From contig NW_026515408.1 in assembly GCF_014898815.1 (NCBI RefSeq), positions 1-64,000 on the forward strand: a stretch of 64,000 nucleotides of DNA, given 5' to 3'. The notes below the pieces were generated by a model. The model worked only from the letters and a program-made list of their open reading frames with translations, was not told where the DNA came from and made no database searches. This DNA is from Panonychus citri. Its lineage: Eukaryota > Arthropoda > Arachnida > Trombidiformes > Tetranychidae. This document shows, in pieces, positions 30,509 to 42,799 of this stretch. The position numbers and the translations under genes were made by a program. Each line of letters begins with the position of its first letter. Within the stretch, counting starts at the first letter, position 1.

Positions 30509-32242
30509 TTATTGTTCACAATCAAAGGGCAAAAAGACGGATGCAATTGCGATCATCTTTTCGGGAGATTCAATTTTGGACATAAATTGCCAATAATCAG
30601 CGTCATCGTAATCAATATCAACATCATCGATATAAGAATAAATCATTTTCGTTTCCTTGTTGACAATTAGCATATTATTGTCATGAGAAATCAGCTCAAT
30701 GTGATCAAGAGAATCGCTTCCGATGAAATCTTTCAGAAACGAGAAGTCAAGTACATCTGCGCCATCCGAAACTTTGTGCTCCTTTATACAGAATTTTCGT
30801 TTCGTCAAAAAGAACAAGACCTTTTCAGAATATGGATTCGTAGCAAGTCTTGAAAGTAAAAGTGAACGAGTTTGAACTGGTCCTTTTAGATCACACGAGG
30901 ACAATTTTCGATAATCAACAGAAGAACAATAAAAATACTGATCATGAGATTCATTCAATCCGCCACCATCATCGGATTCATCAGATCCATGACTCTCACT
31001 AGACCCGTACGAATCATCGGGGTTTGAATTTCCATAGCAAATTCCCACCAAGTGATCATCCAGAGAAATGGCTTCCAAACGTTTTATATTGAAAGCATTA
31101 CTGTCATACTTGCGATATGATTCCGATTTTTTGATCTTTTTATAAGTGCTAATGGGAAAAGATAGAAAGTATTTAGATAATATTATCGTTAAGAATCAAT
31201 ATATACTTACTAAACCACACGAATATCACTGACGAAATATTTGTAAACTTGGCCATAATAAGAATTGTCACCACCAAACATTTCAAGATATTTGAATTTT
31301 TTTGAAATCAAATCAACTCGAATACCTTTTCTTCCAGAATCATAAATTATATCGACGATATGCTCAGCCTCAATCAGAGAAGTGGACATTGTCTCATCTC
31401 GAGTGAATTGACCATATTTAGTCCAGAGATTTGAGCTTGATAAACGTCGAATATTAATTTTATCTTCATCAAGTTCATAGATTGAGATCAATGACTTATT
31501 ATATTGTCGATTAATTATACAATCAGATTGGCAGAATTCTGGTAGATAAGCACGAGGCCTCTTTCCGTATCGAAGATTAGAAGATTCCAACATTTTTAAA
31601 CATTGACACGCAAGTTGTAATCTCAGCATCTTTCATTCGACGAAAATTTACAAATTTCATGAGTTGAGGTAGATATTTTTTTCGAGCCTTTTTATCAAAT
31701 TTGCACCAACGAACAATAGCTGCAAATATTTGCAGTTCCGACGAAACACCCAAATGCATTTTCAACAAGCGTTCCAATAGAGTAACTGGAAATTTCTGAA
31801 AAGCTCTCGTATTGGAAATTGGAACGAAATATTTCCCAATGAAAGATTTCAATTTAACTTCATTAATCTTTCCAAGACATTTATGATTTTCATAAAAGTC
31901 TAAAAACTCTTCCAAATGTTTGATTCTGAAATTCGATTCAAAGCAATCATAATATTTTCGCTTAATTTCGTCCATTCCGAGATAGTCACAAGTTTCTACC
32001 ATAGATGAGGCACTTTCAATGGAAATCGATAGTTGGCCATCCAGAATAAACTCGATAATATTATCAAATGAACTTTCATCAAGATCAAGTTCAATTTTGG
32101 TTGTGTCACAATTAGAATCGGAAAATAGTTTCACAAAGTAAGGAATCGATGATAACTTTTGTTTAGAAATCTCATAAGATTTTTTTCGGTTCACAATTGT
32201 AACTTTCATATTTTCATCCAATGATATCAATTGATCTTCCAT
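30509..32242 (-). pseudogene. BTB-BACK gene with one frameshift (copy 5)
   Basis: Minus strand: exon 1 31211-32242, exon 2 30509-31148, intron 31149-31210 (GTAAGT/ATTAG). The BTB and BACK parts are open to EITTCVSMFKNVG. There, two bases are missing at about 31580-31586 relative to copy 2 (gaagattcc against gaagagattcc). The remaining exon 1 frame (YLPEFCQSDC onward) and exon 2 (MEAISLDDHLVGICYG to FLPFDCEQ) are open. Closest relative is copy 2, consistent with a duplicated convergent pair. Confidence 0.85.
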
Positions 32243-32409
32243 CTTGAAACAGGTTAATGTTCACTCGTAACAAACTAACAGTTACGAGTTGCTCCTCTTT
32301 CGACAAGAGATGGCTCTGTTTTGTAACTTAAGAGAGTTATAACTTAAGAGAGGTATGACTGTACTGTAAAATCATTTAAGTATCTTAAATTAAGTTAAAT
32401 GAATGTTTT

Positions 32410-32690
32410 AAATGGTGATACTATCGGTATCGATAGATATCGATATTTTGTCGATTTATGATCGATATAAAAAAAGAATATCGAGTCGGTATTCATAGAA
32501 ATGAGTTCGAAGAAAATTAACAGTAGTTTTCGGATAGTTGGAGAAAAATTGCGAATGGAAATTGGTTCATAAATTAAAAGCTTCGATCAGAGAAAACGAA
32601 GAGAATTTAGAATCGACACAAGAGAAAAAGATACAATTAAGATACTTAACATCAATTGTTAAAGGAAATTGATTCCGATTAATTTTGTAA
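32410..32690 (+). pseudogene. hAT-like relic followed by 61161-family fragment
   Basis: 32410-32480 has the gatactatcggtatcgata/atcgat pattern of the hAT ends. 32570-32690 matches the C-terminal coiled-coil codons of the 61161 gene (aaaagcttcgatcagaga, gaagagaatttagaatcgac). The same pair of relics precedes copies 2 and 6. Confidence 0.6.
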
Positions 32691-33600
32691 ACAAATTATT
32701 TTCTTTTTTTACAATGTTTAAGAATTATCTGTGAAAAGATGTAATAATAATTAATTGTTAATTTGTAAATTGTTGATTATCGATTTAACAAAAAAACTCA
32801 TCACATTTCAATGATAATTTAAAAAGTTAGTACCAATCAGTTTTAGATTTAATCTTTTTTACTTTTGTAACATAATCTAAACAATCGGTTTCTCTCTTGT
32901 TGATAATTACTAATTTTCTTTACTTTGTTTACTCAATCAATTGTTTTAGAAGTAACAATTATTAGTTCGTTAGTTAAATCCAATTAACATCATCTCCTTG
33001 TTTCATGTAATTGTGTCTATGTTATGTTTATCTTTAATTATCCCTTTCAATGATCTAAAATTTCACAAAGAGTTGAGCTTTTAATAGACAAATAAAATAT
33101 TGTTTACTTTGTTTCTTTTTCAAATTTGAGACATTTGATTGCGATTAAGGTTAGAAATGTATGTTTGATTTAATCGACAATCAAAGATTGATTGATAATT
33201 GATTTAAAGATTTGAAGATATTAATTATTGTCAGTAATTTATTGATATTATTTCGTATTGTGTTATAACTTATACATTGAAAGTAAGTTACGAATTTGTT
33301 GAAAGCTTCATGTAAAAATATTGATGAGAAATTCATCACCAAATCAAGGATAATATCTTATTAATCTGATACAATAAATTATTTCTATTCTTAATAGCTT
33401 AAGGCATTAAGAACTAATTAGTATTCTTAGAAGAACCATTCTTAATTAAAATAATTCTTAATAATTTCTAATTGAAAACTACTTAGACTCTTAGGTAGGA
33501 ATAAATCGAAAAATAATCGCCAAAGATTGATGAATATGCAAAATATTTTTTAATCATTTTGATTGTGGACAAGAGATTTATTTTTATTTTTTGTATGTTT
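32690..33600. repeat. BTB 3' flank repeat, third copy
   Basis: Matches the interval between convergent BTB genes (for example cttttgtaacataatctaaa, gaaagcttcatgtaaaaata, actacttagactcttagg). No gene is seen in it. Confidence 0.7.
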
Positions 33601-34048
33601 GATTTAATTAACATGTCCAAAAATATTGTTTAGCGATAATATCGACTCGATATTATCTAATAAAACTCGTATTGTAATAGGACTAATAAATTGAAAGTCG
33701 GTTTGGTATTTGTTGAAAGCTTCATATAAAAATATTGGCGACCAATTCATCACCAAATCAATGATATAGTCGAATCTACCTGAAACAATAATTGAACTCT
33801 GTTGAATTATTGTAATTAAAAAACTCCTTCAACTCTTTGGTAGGAACAAATCAGAAAAATAATTGTCAAAGATTGATGAATATGCAAATTATTCTTTAAT
33901 CATTTGGTTGTGGTCAAATGATCCATTTTTAATTGCTAATGAATTCAATCATTTTATTTAATTGGAAATATTAAACCGATAATTAAAAACTTATGGAGAG
34001 ATTATCACTTACATTAAGAAAAGCTTAATCAAAACTATTTGACAAATA

Positions 34049-34682
34049 AGGTAGTGCAACTGAAAATTGACACATAAATTAAATTGTTGATTATTTGTCA
34101 ACCGGAGAGTTTTAATTATTGAAATTGACACCAATAGTAGATCAGATTTTGAGAATTCTAATGACATCAAATTATAGAAAATACAACAATTAACAAAAAA
34201 TTAATCAAATATTTTTTAACTAATTGTTGAAAATAAATTAACTTTTATAGCTCCCTCTATGGGTAAAACAATGTTAAGCACTTAACAGAAACATTATCGA
34301 CGGATTTATCATTATCTAATTGTTTCTTTAAATTAAATAATTAGAGAACTAATCAAGTTAACCAATATTTTTTCATACCATATAGTAGATTAGAAAATGG
34401 ACTTTAATTTCGTATTAAAAAATTTGTAAAATTTTCAAAGAAAAAACTTTTGTATTTAAATTTAGCAAAAACCAGATTTTAAATATGAATTTGACAATTT
34501 AAGTTTGATAAATTGATTTAAATGCTAATAATTTTAAGTCTTTTTTTAATTTATATTTTTTTAGTGTCATTAGAATCCTCAAAAATTTTTCTATCTTTGG
34601 TGTTGATTTCAATAATTAAAACTCTCTGGTTGATGAACAATCAACAATTAAAATTATGTGTCAATTTTCAGTTGCACTACCT
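34049..34682. mobile_element. MITE with long terminal inverted repeats and TA duplication
   Basis: 634 bp, no coding capacity. The ends start AGGTAGTGCAACTGAAAATT and the inverse. Similarity continues for about 85 bp with small gaps (gagagttttaattattgaaa on both arms). TA flanks it at 34047-34048 and 34683-34684, as expected for a Tc1/mariner-type non-autonomous element. Confidence 0.8.
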
Positions 34683-34832
34683 TAGTTTTAGTTTTAAGTG
34701 ATTAAACACAAAAAATATTCAAGTGACAATTGAAATCTTAAGGTGAAATTATCGCTTTCATTCAGAAAAGTCAATCAAAATTAATTGTTTCAAGTGATTA
34801 AACATCAATGTATTAAATTGGGTGACAATTAG

Positions 34833-37154
34833 TTATTGTTCACAATCAAACGGCAGACAAATCGATGCAATTGTAATCATCTTTTCGGGAGATTCAATTT
34901 TTGACAGCAATTGCCAATGGTCAATTTTATCGTTGTAAGAATAAATCATTTTCGTTTCCTTGTTACAAATTAGCATTGTATTGTCATGAGAAATCAGCTC
35001 AATGTGGTCCAGAGAATCGCTTCCGATGAAATCTTTCAGAAACGAGAAGTCAAGTACATGCAAGTAGCTATGAATGTGTTTACAAAACTCACGTTTCGTT
35101 AAAAAGTACCAAACCTTGTCCCAATAGGGACCAAGTCTCGAAAGTATAAGTGAACGAAGTCGAAATGGTCCTTTTAGAGTACATGAAGACAATTTTCGAT
35201 AATCAAGAGATGAACTATAATAATACTGATCATGTGATTTATTCAATCCGCCACCATCATCAGAGTCATCAGACCCAAGACATCCATTAAACCCAACAGA
35301 ATCATCGGGATCTTCATTTCCATAGCAAATTCCCGTCAAGTGATCACCCAGAGAAATAACTTCCAATCGTTTGAAGTTGAAAACATTACTGCCAGAGTTG
35401 CGATGATGTGTTTCCGTTTTTTTGATCTTATTATAAGTGCTAATGGGAAAAGATAGAAAGTATTTAGATAATATTATCGTTAAGAATCAATACAGGGCTG
35501 CCAAGGTTCAAAGTGAACATTTTTGAATTTTTACTGTGAGCAAAGTATAAATACTAAATGTATGAAATTTTCAGACAATCATGTTTATACTATTAACAAG
35601 CGGTCCCCAAATTTTCAGGTCAAAATAATGAAACGCTTAGGAGATATCAATATTTAAAAAAAAGATGAAAAAAAAAACTTTTTAAGCCCATGTTAAGTCT
35701 ATGGGCGGTTTAACATTGAGAGTCCCATCTCCCTCAATTTTTCTCAATTTTCGATTTTTTGACTTCAGCTAAATGAATTTTGTTGAAGATCTGTAGCTCT
35801 CACTTTTCTGAAATTTAGATCATCGCTAGCGAATAGTGTGAGCTATCAATGGTATTTTTTTCAACAAAAAAAAATCCAAAATGGCCGAGTTATGAGGTAA
35901 AGAAAAAAAACGACCTTTAAAAAGTTTTTTTTCGAAGACTTTCGGAAAATTGACCTTACTCAGATATGACTTTTTTGATTATCATGGAAAAATTATTTTA
36001 TCTTCTAGATAGTCCAATTAATCATAAAAACTTCATTTGATCAATTTAACATCTCTGGTTGTCTCACAATAAAATTTCAAAAGTGTTCACTTTGAACCTT
36101 GGCAGCCTGTATATACTTACTAAACCCAACGGATATCATGAACGAAATATTTGTAAGCTTGACCATAATACGAATTGTCACCACCAAACATTTCAAGATA
36201 TTTGAATTTCTTTCCAATCAAATCAACTCGAATACCTTTTCTTCCAGAATCATAAATTATATCGACGATATGATCAGCCTCAATCAGAGAAGTGGACATT
36301 GTCTCATCTCGAGTGAATTGACCATATTTAGTCCAGAGATTTGAGCTTGATAAACGTCGGATATTAATTTTATCTTCATCAAGTTCATAGATTGAGATCA
36401 ATGACTTATTATAATGTCGATTAATTATACAATCAAATTGGCAGAATTCTGGTAGATAAGCACGAGGCTTCTTTCCTTGTCGAAGATTAGAATTGTATCC
36501 AGAATCTTTAAACATGATTCCGCAAGTTGTAATCTCAGCATCATTCATACGACAAAAATTTACAAATTTCATGAGTTGAGGTAGATATTGTTTTCGAGCC
36601 TTTTTATCAAAACTGAACCAACGAAAAATGCCACCGAAAATTTGAAGCTCCGAAGAAACACCCAAATTCATTTTCAACAAGCGTTCCAATAGAGTAACTG
36701 GAAATTTCTGAAAAGCTCTCGTATTGGAAATTGGAACGAAATATTTCCCAATGAAAGATTTCAATTTAACTTCATTAATCTTTCCAAGACATTTATGATT
36801 TTCATAAAAGTCTAAAAACTCTTCCAAATGTTTGATTCTGAAATTCGATTCAAAGCAATCATAATATTTTCGCTTAATTTCGTCCATTCCGAGATAGTCA
36901 CAAGTTTCTACCATAGATGAGGCACTTTCAATGGAAATCGATAGTTGACCATCCAGAATAAACTCGATAATATTATCAAATGAACTTTCATCAAGATCAA
37001 GTTCTATTTTGGTTGTATCACAATTAGAATTGGAAAATAGTTTCACAAAGTAAGGAATCGATGATAACTTTTGTTTAGAAATCTCATAAGATTTTTTTCG
37101 GTTCACAATTGTAACTTTCATATTTTCATCTAATGATATCAATTGATCTTCCAT
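34833..37154 (-). CDS. BTB-BACK domain protein, intact, MITE in intron (copy 6)
   Basis: Minus strand: exon 1 36121-37154, exon 2 34833-35439, predicted 546 aa. Exon 1 gives BTB (VTIVNRKKSYEISKQKLSS), BACK-like (KLKSFIGKYFVP) and the PEFCQFDC and YDSGRKGIRVDL blocks. Exon 2 gives LEVISLGDHLTGICYG through ICLPFDCEQ. The intron is 681 bp instead of 60-80 because a 617-bp MITE sits in it; donor GTAAGT and acceptor ATTAG are preserved, so splicing is possible. The upstream DNA lacks the shared promoter module, so expression is uncertain. Confidence 0.82.
35493..36109. mobile_element. Tc1/mariner-like MITE in the intron of copy 6
   Basis: 617 bp. It begins CAGGGCTGCCAAGGTTCAAA and ends with the inverse of CAGGCTGCCAAGGTTCAAAG. 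The arms match for about 47 bp with few differences. TA lies on both sides (35491-35492, 36110-36111). The related introns at 14100 and 31200 read aatcaatatatacttac without it, giving the empty site. Confidence 0.92.
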
Positions 37155-37204
37155 CTTGAAACAGGTTAATGTTCACTCGTAACAAACTAACAGTTAAATG
37201 AATG

Positions 37205-37460
37205 TTTAAATGGTGATGGGCAATATTATCGTTATCAACACTAGAAACTTTCTAAACAATTAGAGTCTCTAATTTAGAGATGGGCGATTACTTCGATTAA
37301 TTAATCGATTAGTTAGTGGCAAATAATTATCGATTATTTTTTCAATAATCGATTAAGAAATGAATTAAGGTTCTCCTAGTTACTCCTAATTAAGAAAAGT
37401 ATTTAGAATCGACAAAAGAGGAAAAGATACAGTTAAGATGCTTGCCATCAATTGATTCCA
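37205..37460 (+). pseudogene. hAT-like relic and 61161-family fragment
   Basis: gatgggcaatattatcg at 37215 and tagagatgggcgatt at 37277 (same as the hAT terminal repeat) are followed by repeated attaatcgattag. Then 37395-37460 matches the coiled-coil end of the 61161 gene. No intact unit. Confidence 0.5.
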
Positions 37461-37737
37461 ATTAATTTTGTAAACAAATTATTTTCTCTTCTTACAATGT
37501 TTACGAACTATTTGTGAAGAGATGTATTAATCTACAAACTTGAATAAGATAAGCTCAAATTTTGGGTAAATTGAGCTCAAGATAAAAGGATTCTATGAGA
37601 TGTTGAGGTACCAAAAATAGAGCGGAAAGTACTACAGTAGCGAAAATAGTACGAACAAAATCTGAATAGCCGTTCATGAAATTCTGAATCAAAGATTTTG
37701 TACGCATGCGCAGTTAAGCTTTTACAGCGCGTATTTC

Positions 37738-38045
37738 AAAAGAAAGAGAACGAAAGAGAAGAGAAAGAAAGAGAAAGAAAGAGATGAAAAGATGAAAAGA
37801 AAGAAGAAAAAAGAGAAAGAAAAGAAGAAAAGAAGAAAGAAGAGAAAGAGATGAAAAGAAAGAGAAAGAAGAAAGAAGAGAGGAGAAAGAAAAAGAAGAA
37901 GAGATGAAAAAAGAAAGAGAAGAAAAGAGACGAGAAAGAAAGAAAGAAGAGAATAAAGAAAGAAGAAAAGATAGGAAAGAAAAAGGAAGAGATGAGAAAG
38001 AATGGGACGAGAGAGAGAAAGAAAGAGAAAAAGTAGTGAGAAAGA
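37738..38045 (+). repeat. Long polypurine (GA/AAAG) tract
   Basis: About 300 bp almost entirely of A and G on the plus strand (units such as gaaagaaagagaaagaaag), with rare T and C interruptions. It has no coding content and sits in the upstream region of copy 6. Confidence 0.9.
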
Positions 38046-38149
38046 AGAAATTTAGTTTTGAATTTTTTTATTAAAAAACGATTCCCATTTCAACAAACCA
38101 CAGGTCTATAACAACCTTAAAAAACTTTCGTAAGAAAGTTTTCCCGCTA

Positions 38150-38989
38150 TTAATTGTTAATTTGTTAATTGTTGATTATCGATTTAACATTAAAACTCAT
38201 CACATTTCAATAATAATTTAAAAAGTTAGTACCAATCAGTTTTAGATTCAATCTTTTTTACTTTTGTAACATAATCTAAACAATCGGTTTCTCTCTTGTT
38301 GATAATTACTAATTTTCTTTACTTTGTTTACTCAATCAATTGTTTTAGAAGTAACAATTATTAGTTCGTTAGTTAAATCCAATTAACAAAATCTCGTTGT
38401 TTCATTTAATTGTGTCTATGTTATGTTTATCTTTAATTATCCCTTTTAATGAGCTAAAATTTCACAAAGAGTTGAGCTTTTAACAGACAGAAAATGTTGT
38501 TTACTTTGTTTCTTTTTCAAATTCGAGACATTTGATTGCGATCAAGCTGAGAAATGAATTTTTGATTTAATCAAAGATTGATTTCTGGTTGAATATATCA
38601 AGACATTAATTATTGATATTATCGCGTAAAACTTGGAAGTCGGTTAGGAATTTGTTGAAAGCTTCATGTAAAAATACTGATGACAAATTCATCACTTAAT
38701 TAATGATAGAAGCCAATTAACTGATAATTTATTTCTATCAAAATCGCATCATTAATTAAAACTCCTTCGACTCTTTCAAAATAAGACAAAACAATAATTT
38801 ACAGCTAAAGGTTGTGGACAAAAAGATGAGGTTCACTTGAAATCGCAAATCAATTTGATAATTTTTTTAATTTAAAATATTCGAGCGACAATTGAAAACT
38901 TAAGGCGAGATTATCGGTTTAATTCAGAAAAGCAAAATAACTTGTTTCAAGTGATTAAACATCAATGTATTAAATTGGGTGACAGTTAG
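38150..38989. repeat. BTB 3' flank repeat, fourth copy
   Basis: Same blocks as at 12430 and 32800 (accaatcagttttagatt, gaaagcttcatgtaaaaata). It leads directly into the stop codon of copy 7. No gene inside. Confidence 0.7.
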
Positions 38990-40740
38990 TTATTGTTCAC
39001 AATCAAACGGCAGACAAATCGATGCAATTGTAATCATCTTTTCAGGAGATTCAATTTCAGACATAAATTGCCAATAATCAGCTCCATCACTATCAATATA
39101 AGCATAGATCATTTTCGTTTCCTTGTTACAAATAAGAAGTGAATTTTCATGAGAAATCAGCTCAATATGATCAAGAGAATCGCTTCCGATGAAATCTTTC
39201 AGGAACGAGAAGTCACGTTTATGCGAATGATACATTCCTCGTACATAATAAAAACTGAAATCGCTTTTTGTCAAAAAGTACAAGTGTTTAAAAGAACCAT
39301 TATAACGATATGGATTGGGTAACAAACATGAACGAGTTCGGGTCAGTCCTTTCGATACACATGAAACCATTTTTCGATAATCAAGAGACGAGCAATAATA
39401 ATACTGGTCATGAAATTTATTCAATCCGCCATTATCATCAGAGTCATCAAGTCATCAGATTCATCAGACATATGACCTCCATTAAACCCAACAGAATCAT
39501 CGGGATCTTCATTTCCATAGCAAATTCCCTCCCAGTGATCACCCAGCGAAATGGCTTCTAAACGGCATGTTTAATTTTTTGCAACTCGATTCCTTATCAG
39601 ACTTTTGAGACTTTTGGATCTTAACATAAGTACTAAGAATATGAAAAGATAGAAAGTATTACGATCATATTATCGTTAAGAATCAATATATACTTACTTA
39701 TCAACCTGAATGTCATGAGCGAAATAGTTGTAAGCCTGACCATAATACGAATTGTCACCACCAAACATTTCAAGATATTTGAATTTCTTTCCAATCAAAT
39801 CAACTCGAATACCTTTTCTTCCAGAATCATAAATTATATCGACGATATGATCAGCCTCAATCAGAGAAGTGGACATTGTCTCATCTCGAGTGAATTGACC
39901 ATATTTAGTCCAGAGATTTGAGCTTGATAAACGTCTGATATTAATTTTATCTTCATCAAGTTCATAGATTGAGATCAATGACTTATTATAATGTCGATTA
40001 ATTATACAATCAAATTGGCAGAATTCTGGTAGACAAGCACGTGGAGGATACTTTTCACTATACAGTGGAATATCAGAAGTCAATCCCTGCCTTCGTAGCA
40101 ACCACCCGACACCGTAGATCTCAGCCTTTTTCATCTTACGAAAATTGATGAATTGGGTGAGTCGGGGAAAATATTGTTTTCGAAGCTTTTTATCAAATTC
40201 AACCCATCGATCAATAGCTTCGAACAATTGAAACTCAGAAGAAACAACCAGATCCATTTTTAATAAGCGTTCCAGTAGAGTAACTGGAAATTCTAGAAAT
40301 GCTTTTGTATGAGAGATTGGAAAGAAATACTTTCTAATAAAGGAATTAAGCTTCTCTTCATTAATCTTTTCAATACATTTATGATTCTCATAAAAATCTA
40401 AAAACTTTTCCAATAGTTTGATGTTGAAATTCGATTGATAGAAATCAAATGATTTCTGTTTGATTTCGCCCATTCCGAGGTAATCAGCAGTTTCCATCAT
40501 TAAAAAGGCACTTTCAATGGAAATGGATAAATGACCATCAAGAATAAACTCGATAATATTATCGAATGAACTTTCATCAAGATCAAGTTCTATTTTGGTT
40601 GTGTCACAATTAGAATTGGAAAATAGTTTCACAAAGTAAGGAATCGATGATAACTTTTGTTTAGAAATCTCATAAGATTTTTTCCGGTTCACAATCGTAA
40701 CTTTCATATTTTCGTCTAATGATATCAATTGATCTTTCAT
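38990..40740 (-). pseudogene. BTB-BACK gene, exon 1 intact, exon 2 frameshifted (copy 7)
   Basis: Minus strand: exon 1 39698-40740 is fully open (MKDQLISLDENMK, BTB, BACK-like KLNSFIRKYFFP, PEFCQFDC, YDSGRKGIRVDL), donor GTAAGT. Exon 2 38990-39632 (acceptor CTTAG) has an indel near 39565-39575 that throws LEAISLGDHWEGICYG out of frame. A second lies near 39440-39460, after which LDYRKMVSC to CLPFDCEQ is open. If the intron is retained, the frame ends immediately after the donor and yields a 348-aa BTB-BACK protein. Confidence 0.82.
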
Positions 40741-40839
40741 CTTGAAGCGGAGAAGGTTTGATGTTCACTCGTTAAAAAAGAAAAGTAACTGTTGAGCTTC
40801 AACTTGAACTTCAGGTCTTGAAGTTTTTCTGCAGAGAAT

Positions 40840-40890
40840 TAAGCTGCTTTTATTAGATAAGAAAGAAAAAAATGATGTCCACTACTTTCG
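40840..40890 (-). promoter_or_regulatory. Core promoter module of copy 7
   Basis: On the minus strand: AAGTAGTGGACATCATTTTT, then TAATAAAAGCAGC, about 100 bp upstream of the ATG. It aligns with the CCTAGTGG...TATAAAAG module, although the first CC is AG. Confidence 0.5.
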
Positions 40891-40949
40891 CCATCTACCA
40901 GATGGAAGCGCGAATTTTCAATTGAGAAAATTAAACAGGACATTTGAGC

Positions 40950-41260
40950 TTCGACATTGAGAAGATACATTATTTGTATTAAATATATGCAGAGATTATT
41001 AGCAATAAAATCAGAATTTGGCTATGAATAGATACTTTTAGGAATCAAAATATCAGTAAGAATTATAATCAAGCCAGCGAATCGTCACCTAAAATCCAAA
41101 CATCGCTCATTATTTAACTCATGAACTGTTATCTGCTCCATCGATTGATGTTCCGATTAGATTCATAAGAGATAATATCATTTATAAAGAAATGAGCTCT
41201 AGTCCTAAACCAAGTATTCGGAATCTCAGCCGATTTCAAATTTCTGTTGACAGTTAATTA
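40950..41260 (+). pseudogene. Fragment of the 61161 gene family
   Basis: Matches 62095-62360 of the full-length gene with substitutions and stops: gagaagatac, gatacttttaggaatcaaaa, ctccatcgattgatgttccg, ataatatcatttataaagaa. The last part also matches 49400-49500. Confidence 0.8.
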
Positions 41261-41459
41261 ATAGTAACATCATTGATTTGGCGAGAAATTCAATTAATCA
41301 TCAACAACATCTGGCAAAGTCCACTTTTTATCCGATTATATTAATTATGTGGTTAGTTAATTTTTCAAATTGTGATAATTAAACTAAGAAAAAAACTTCT
41401 AATTGTCAATGAAACACTTTCTTCATTAACTTTTATAAATAAGAAGACGCGACCAACTT

Positions 41460-42140
41460 ATCCAGTTTCTTTGCTCCTTCCCATACAAAAGTGGATTTCT
41501 GATGATTTGTGTCAATCTAATGAAGAATTGCGATTAATTAGATTTTGGAAACAATGTATTAATTTTTTACCTTAATTGTTCAATAGTTTCTGGTTATGTT
41601 GAACCGGGTAATTTATTGGCTATTCTTGGTCCATCAGGAGCAGGTAATTCAGTATATTTAGTTGATCTGGTTGCTTTTTTTTTGTTCCATTATTAACAAA
41701 TTGCTTTTTTAATTGTTTAGGTGCAACAACTTTACTCAATGTATTGACTGGTAAAAATTTAAGGAATGGCATTGTCGATGACACTAATCAAAGTCTAATT
41801 AGTTTTGTGAGTGATCAATTGCTTTTTCTTGGCATCAGATTATCATGGATCCACCGATACTCTTCTGTGATGAACCAACTTCGGGAATCGATTCATTCAT
41901 GGCTTTGAGTGTAATTTCAGTTCTAAAGTCATTGGCGTCCGACCAACGAACTATCATTTGTACCATTCATCAGCCTTCGTCCGAAATATTTAAATTGTTT
42001 GATAAAATTATGCTTATTGCTGATGGTCGACTTGCATTTTTTGATACCTCTGGTCAAGCGATTGATTTTTTCTCATCAAATAACTCATCTAGTCTGTCCA
42101 TCTAATTACAATCCACCCGATTTTTTCGTTCAAAATTAAA
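41460..42140 (+). pseudogene. ABCG transporter relic
   Basis: Exon 3 (ggtccatcaggagcag), exon 4 start with GCA instead of the Walker A Lys codon, then the shared deletion, then exon 6 from atcatggatccaccgatact. Exon 6 encodes LFCDEPTSGIDSFMALS and TIICTIHQPSSEIFKLFDKI (Walker B and H-loop). The end is frameshifted (SSNNSSSLSI). Longest of the three related relics. Confidence 0.85.
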
Positions 42141-42169
42141 AAACAGACATTAAAGATAAAAGGAGCTCG

Positions 42170-42775
42170 TTTGTTGTGTAGAAAATTGTCTACAATTTAC
42201 CAAGAGTTTCGATAGCATAACAAATCTCATTCGAAGCTTGGTCAACGATATAGCCCATTAGAAAATCTTCTCCTCCTGTCCAATAGGCTTCGAATCGAAA
42301 AAGTCTCAATGTTGTCTATTAACTTTTCATCATCTTTTGTCGGTATATTCCAATGCTCTAAAGTATTGCAATTTGCAGTACTTTTTGCAATTCTGGAAAT
42401 CTATGAGGTTTTTGGCTTGTAACGGGAAAGTCGATATTCTAACGCATCTCAATCGTTTGCGATTTTCATCTCGGCCAAACAAACAATCAGCCAAATCAAA
42501 GGTTATCGAATGTAATTCATTATCACCCAGATCTGACTCGATTAAACTTTGGATTGCCGTTGCAAAGTCATCTCATACTTTTCGAGGTTTTCTAGTTTCA
42601 AATTTGTTCCCTGTTAATGAACTAAGATAATGAAGATCCCAATGAGATGAGTTAAAGTAATTAAGGGATATTGATGAGAAATCGAATTCAATGCCTCATA
42701 AATAAGATCATCCTGAATGAATCCATGAGGAACATTGACCGTTGGCATATTCCTATTAGTGAGCCGATGAGCACT
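42170..42775 (-). pseudogene. Inverted fragment of the 61161 gene family
   Basis: Minus strand reads VPHGFIQDDLIYEALNS (beside VPIGFIRDDIIYEELNS), then RKPRKV-DDF, LESDLGDNELHSI-like and DEASNEI-type pieces in shifting frames. It corresponds to about 62300-62940 of the intact gene. The plus-strand open frame at 42337 is a shadow. Confidence 0.75.
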
Positions 42776-42799
42776 TTTTCTAACTCTTAAAGAAGATTT

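Noticed and set aside
41372..41575. 67-codon plus-strand frame upstream of the ABCG relic
   Set aside because: Ends in the relic's intron, not conserved at 16300 or 9400, no recognisable motif.
42337..42630. 97-codon plus-strand frame
   Set aside because: Shadow of a minus-strand fragment of the 61161 family, which explains the sequence better.
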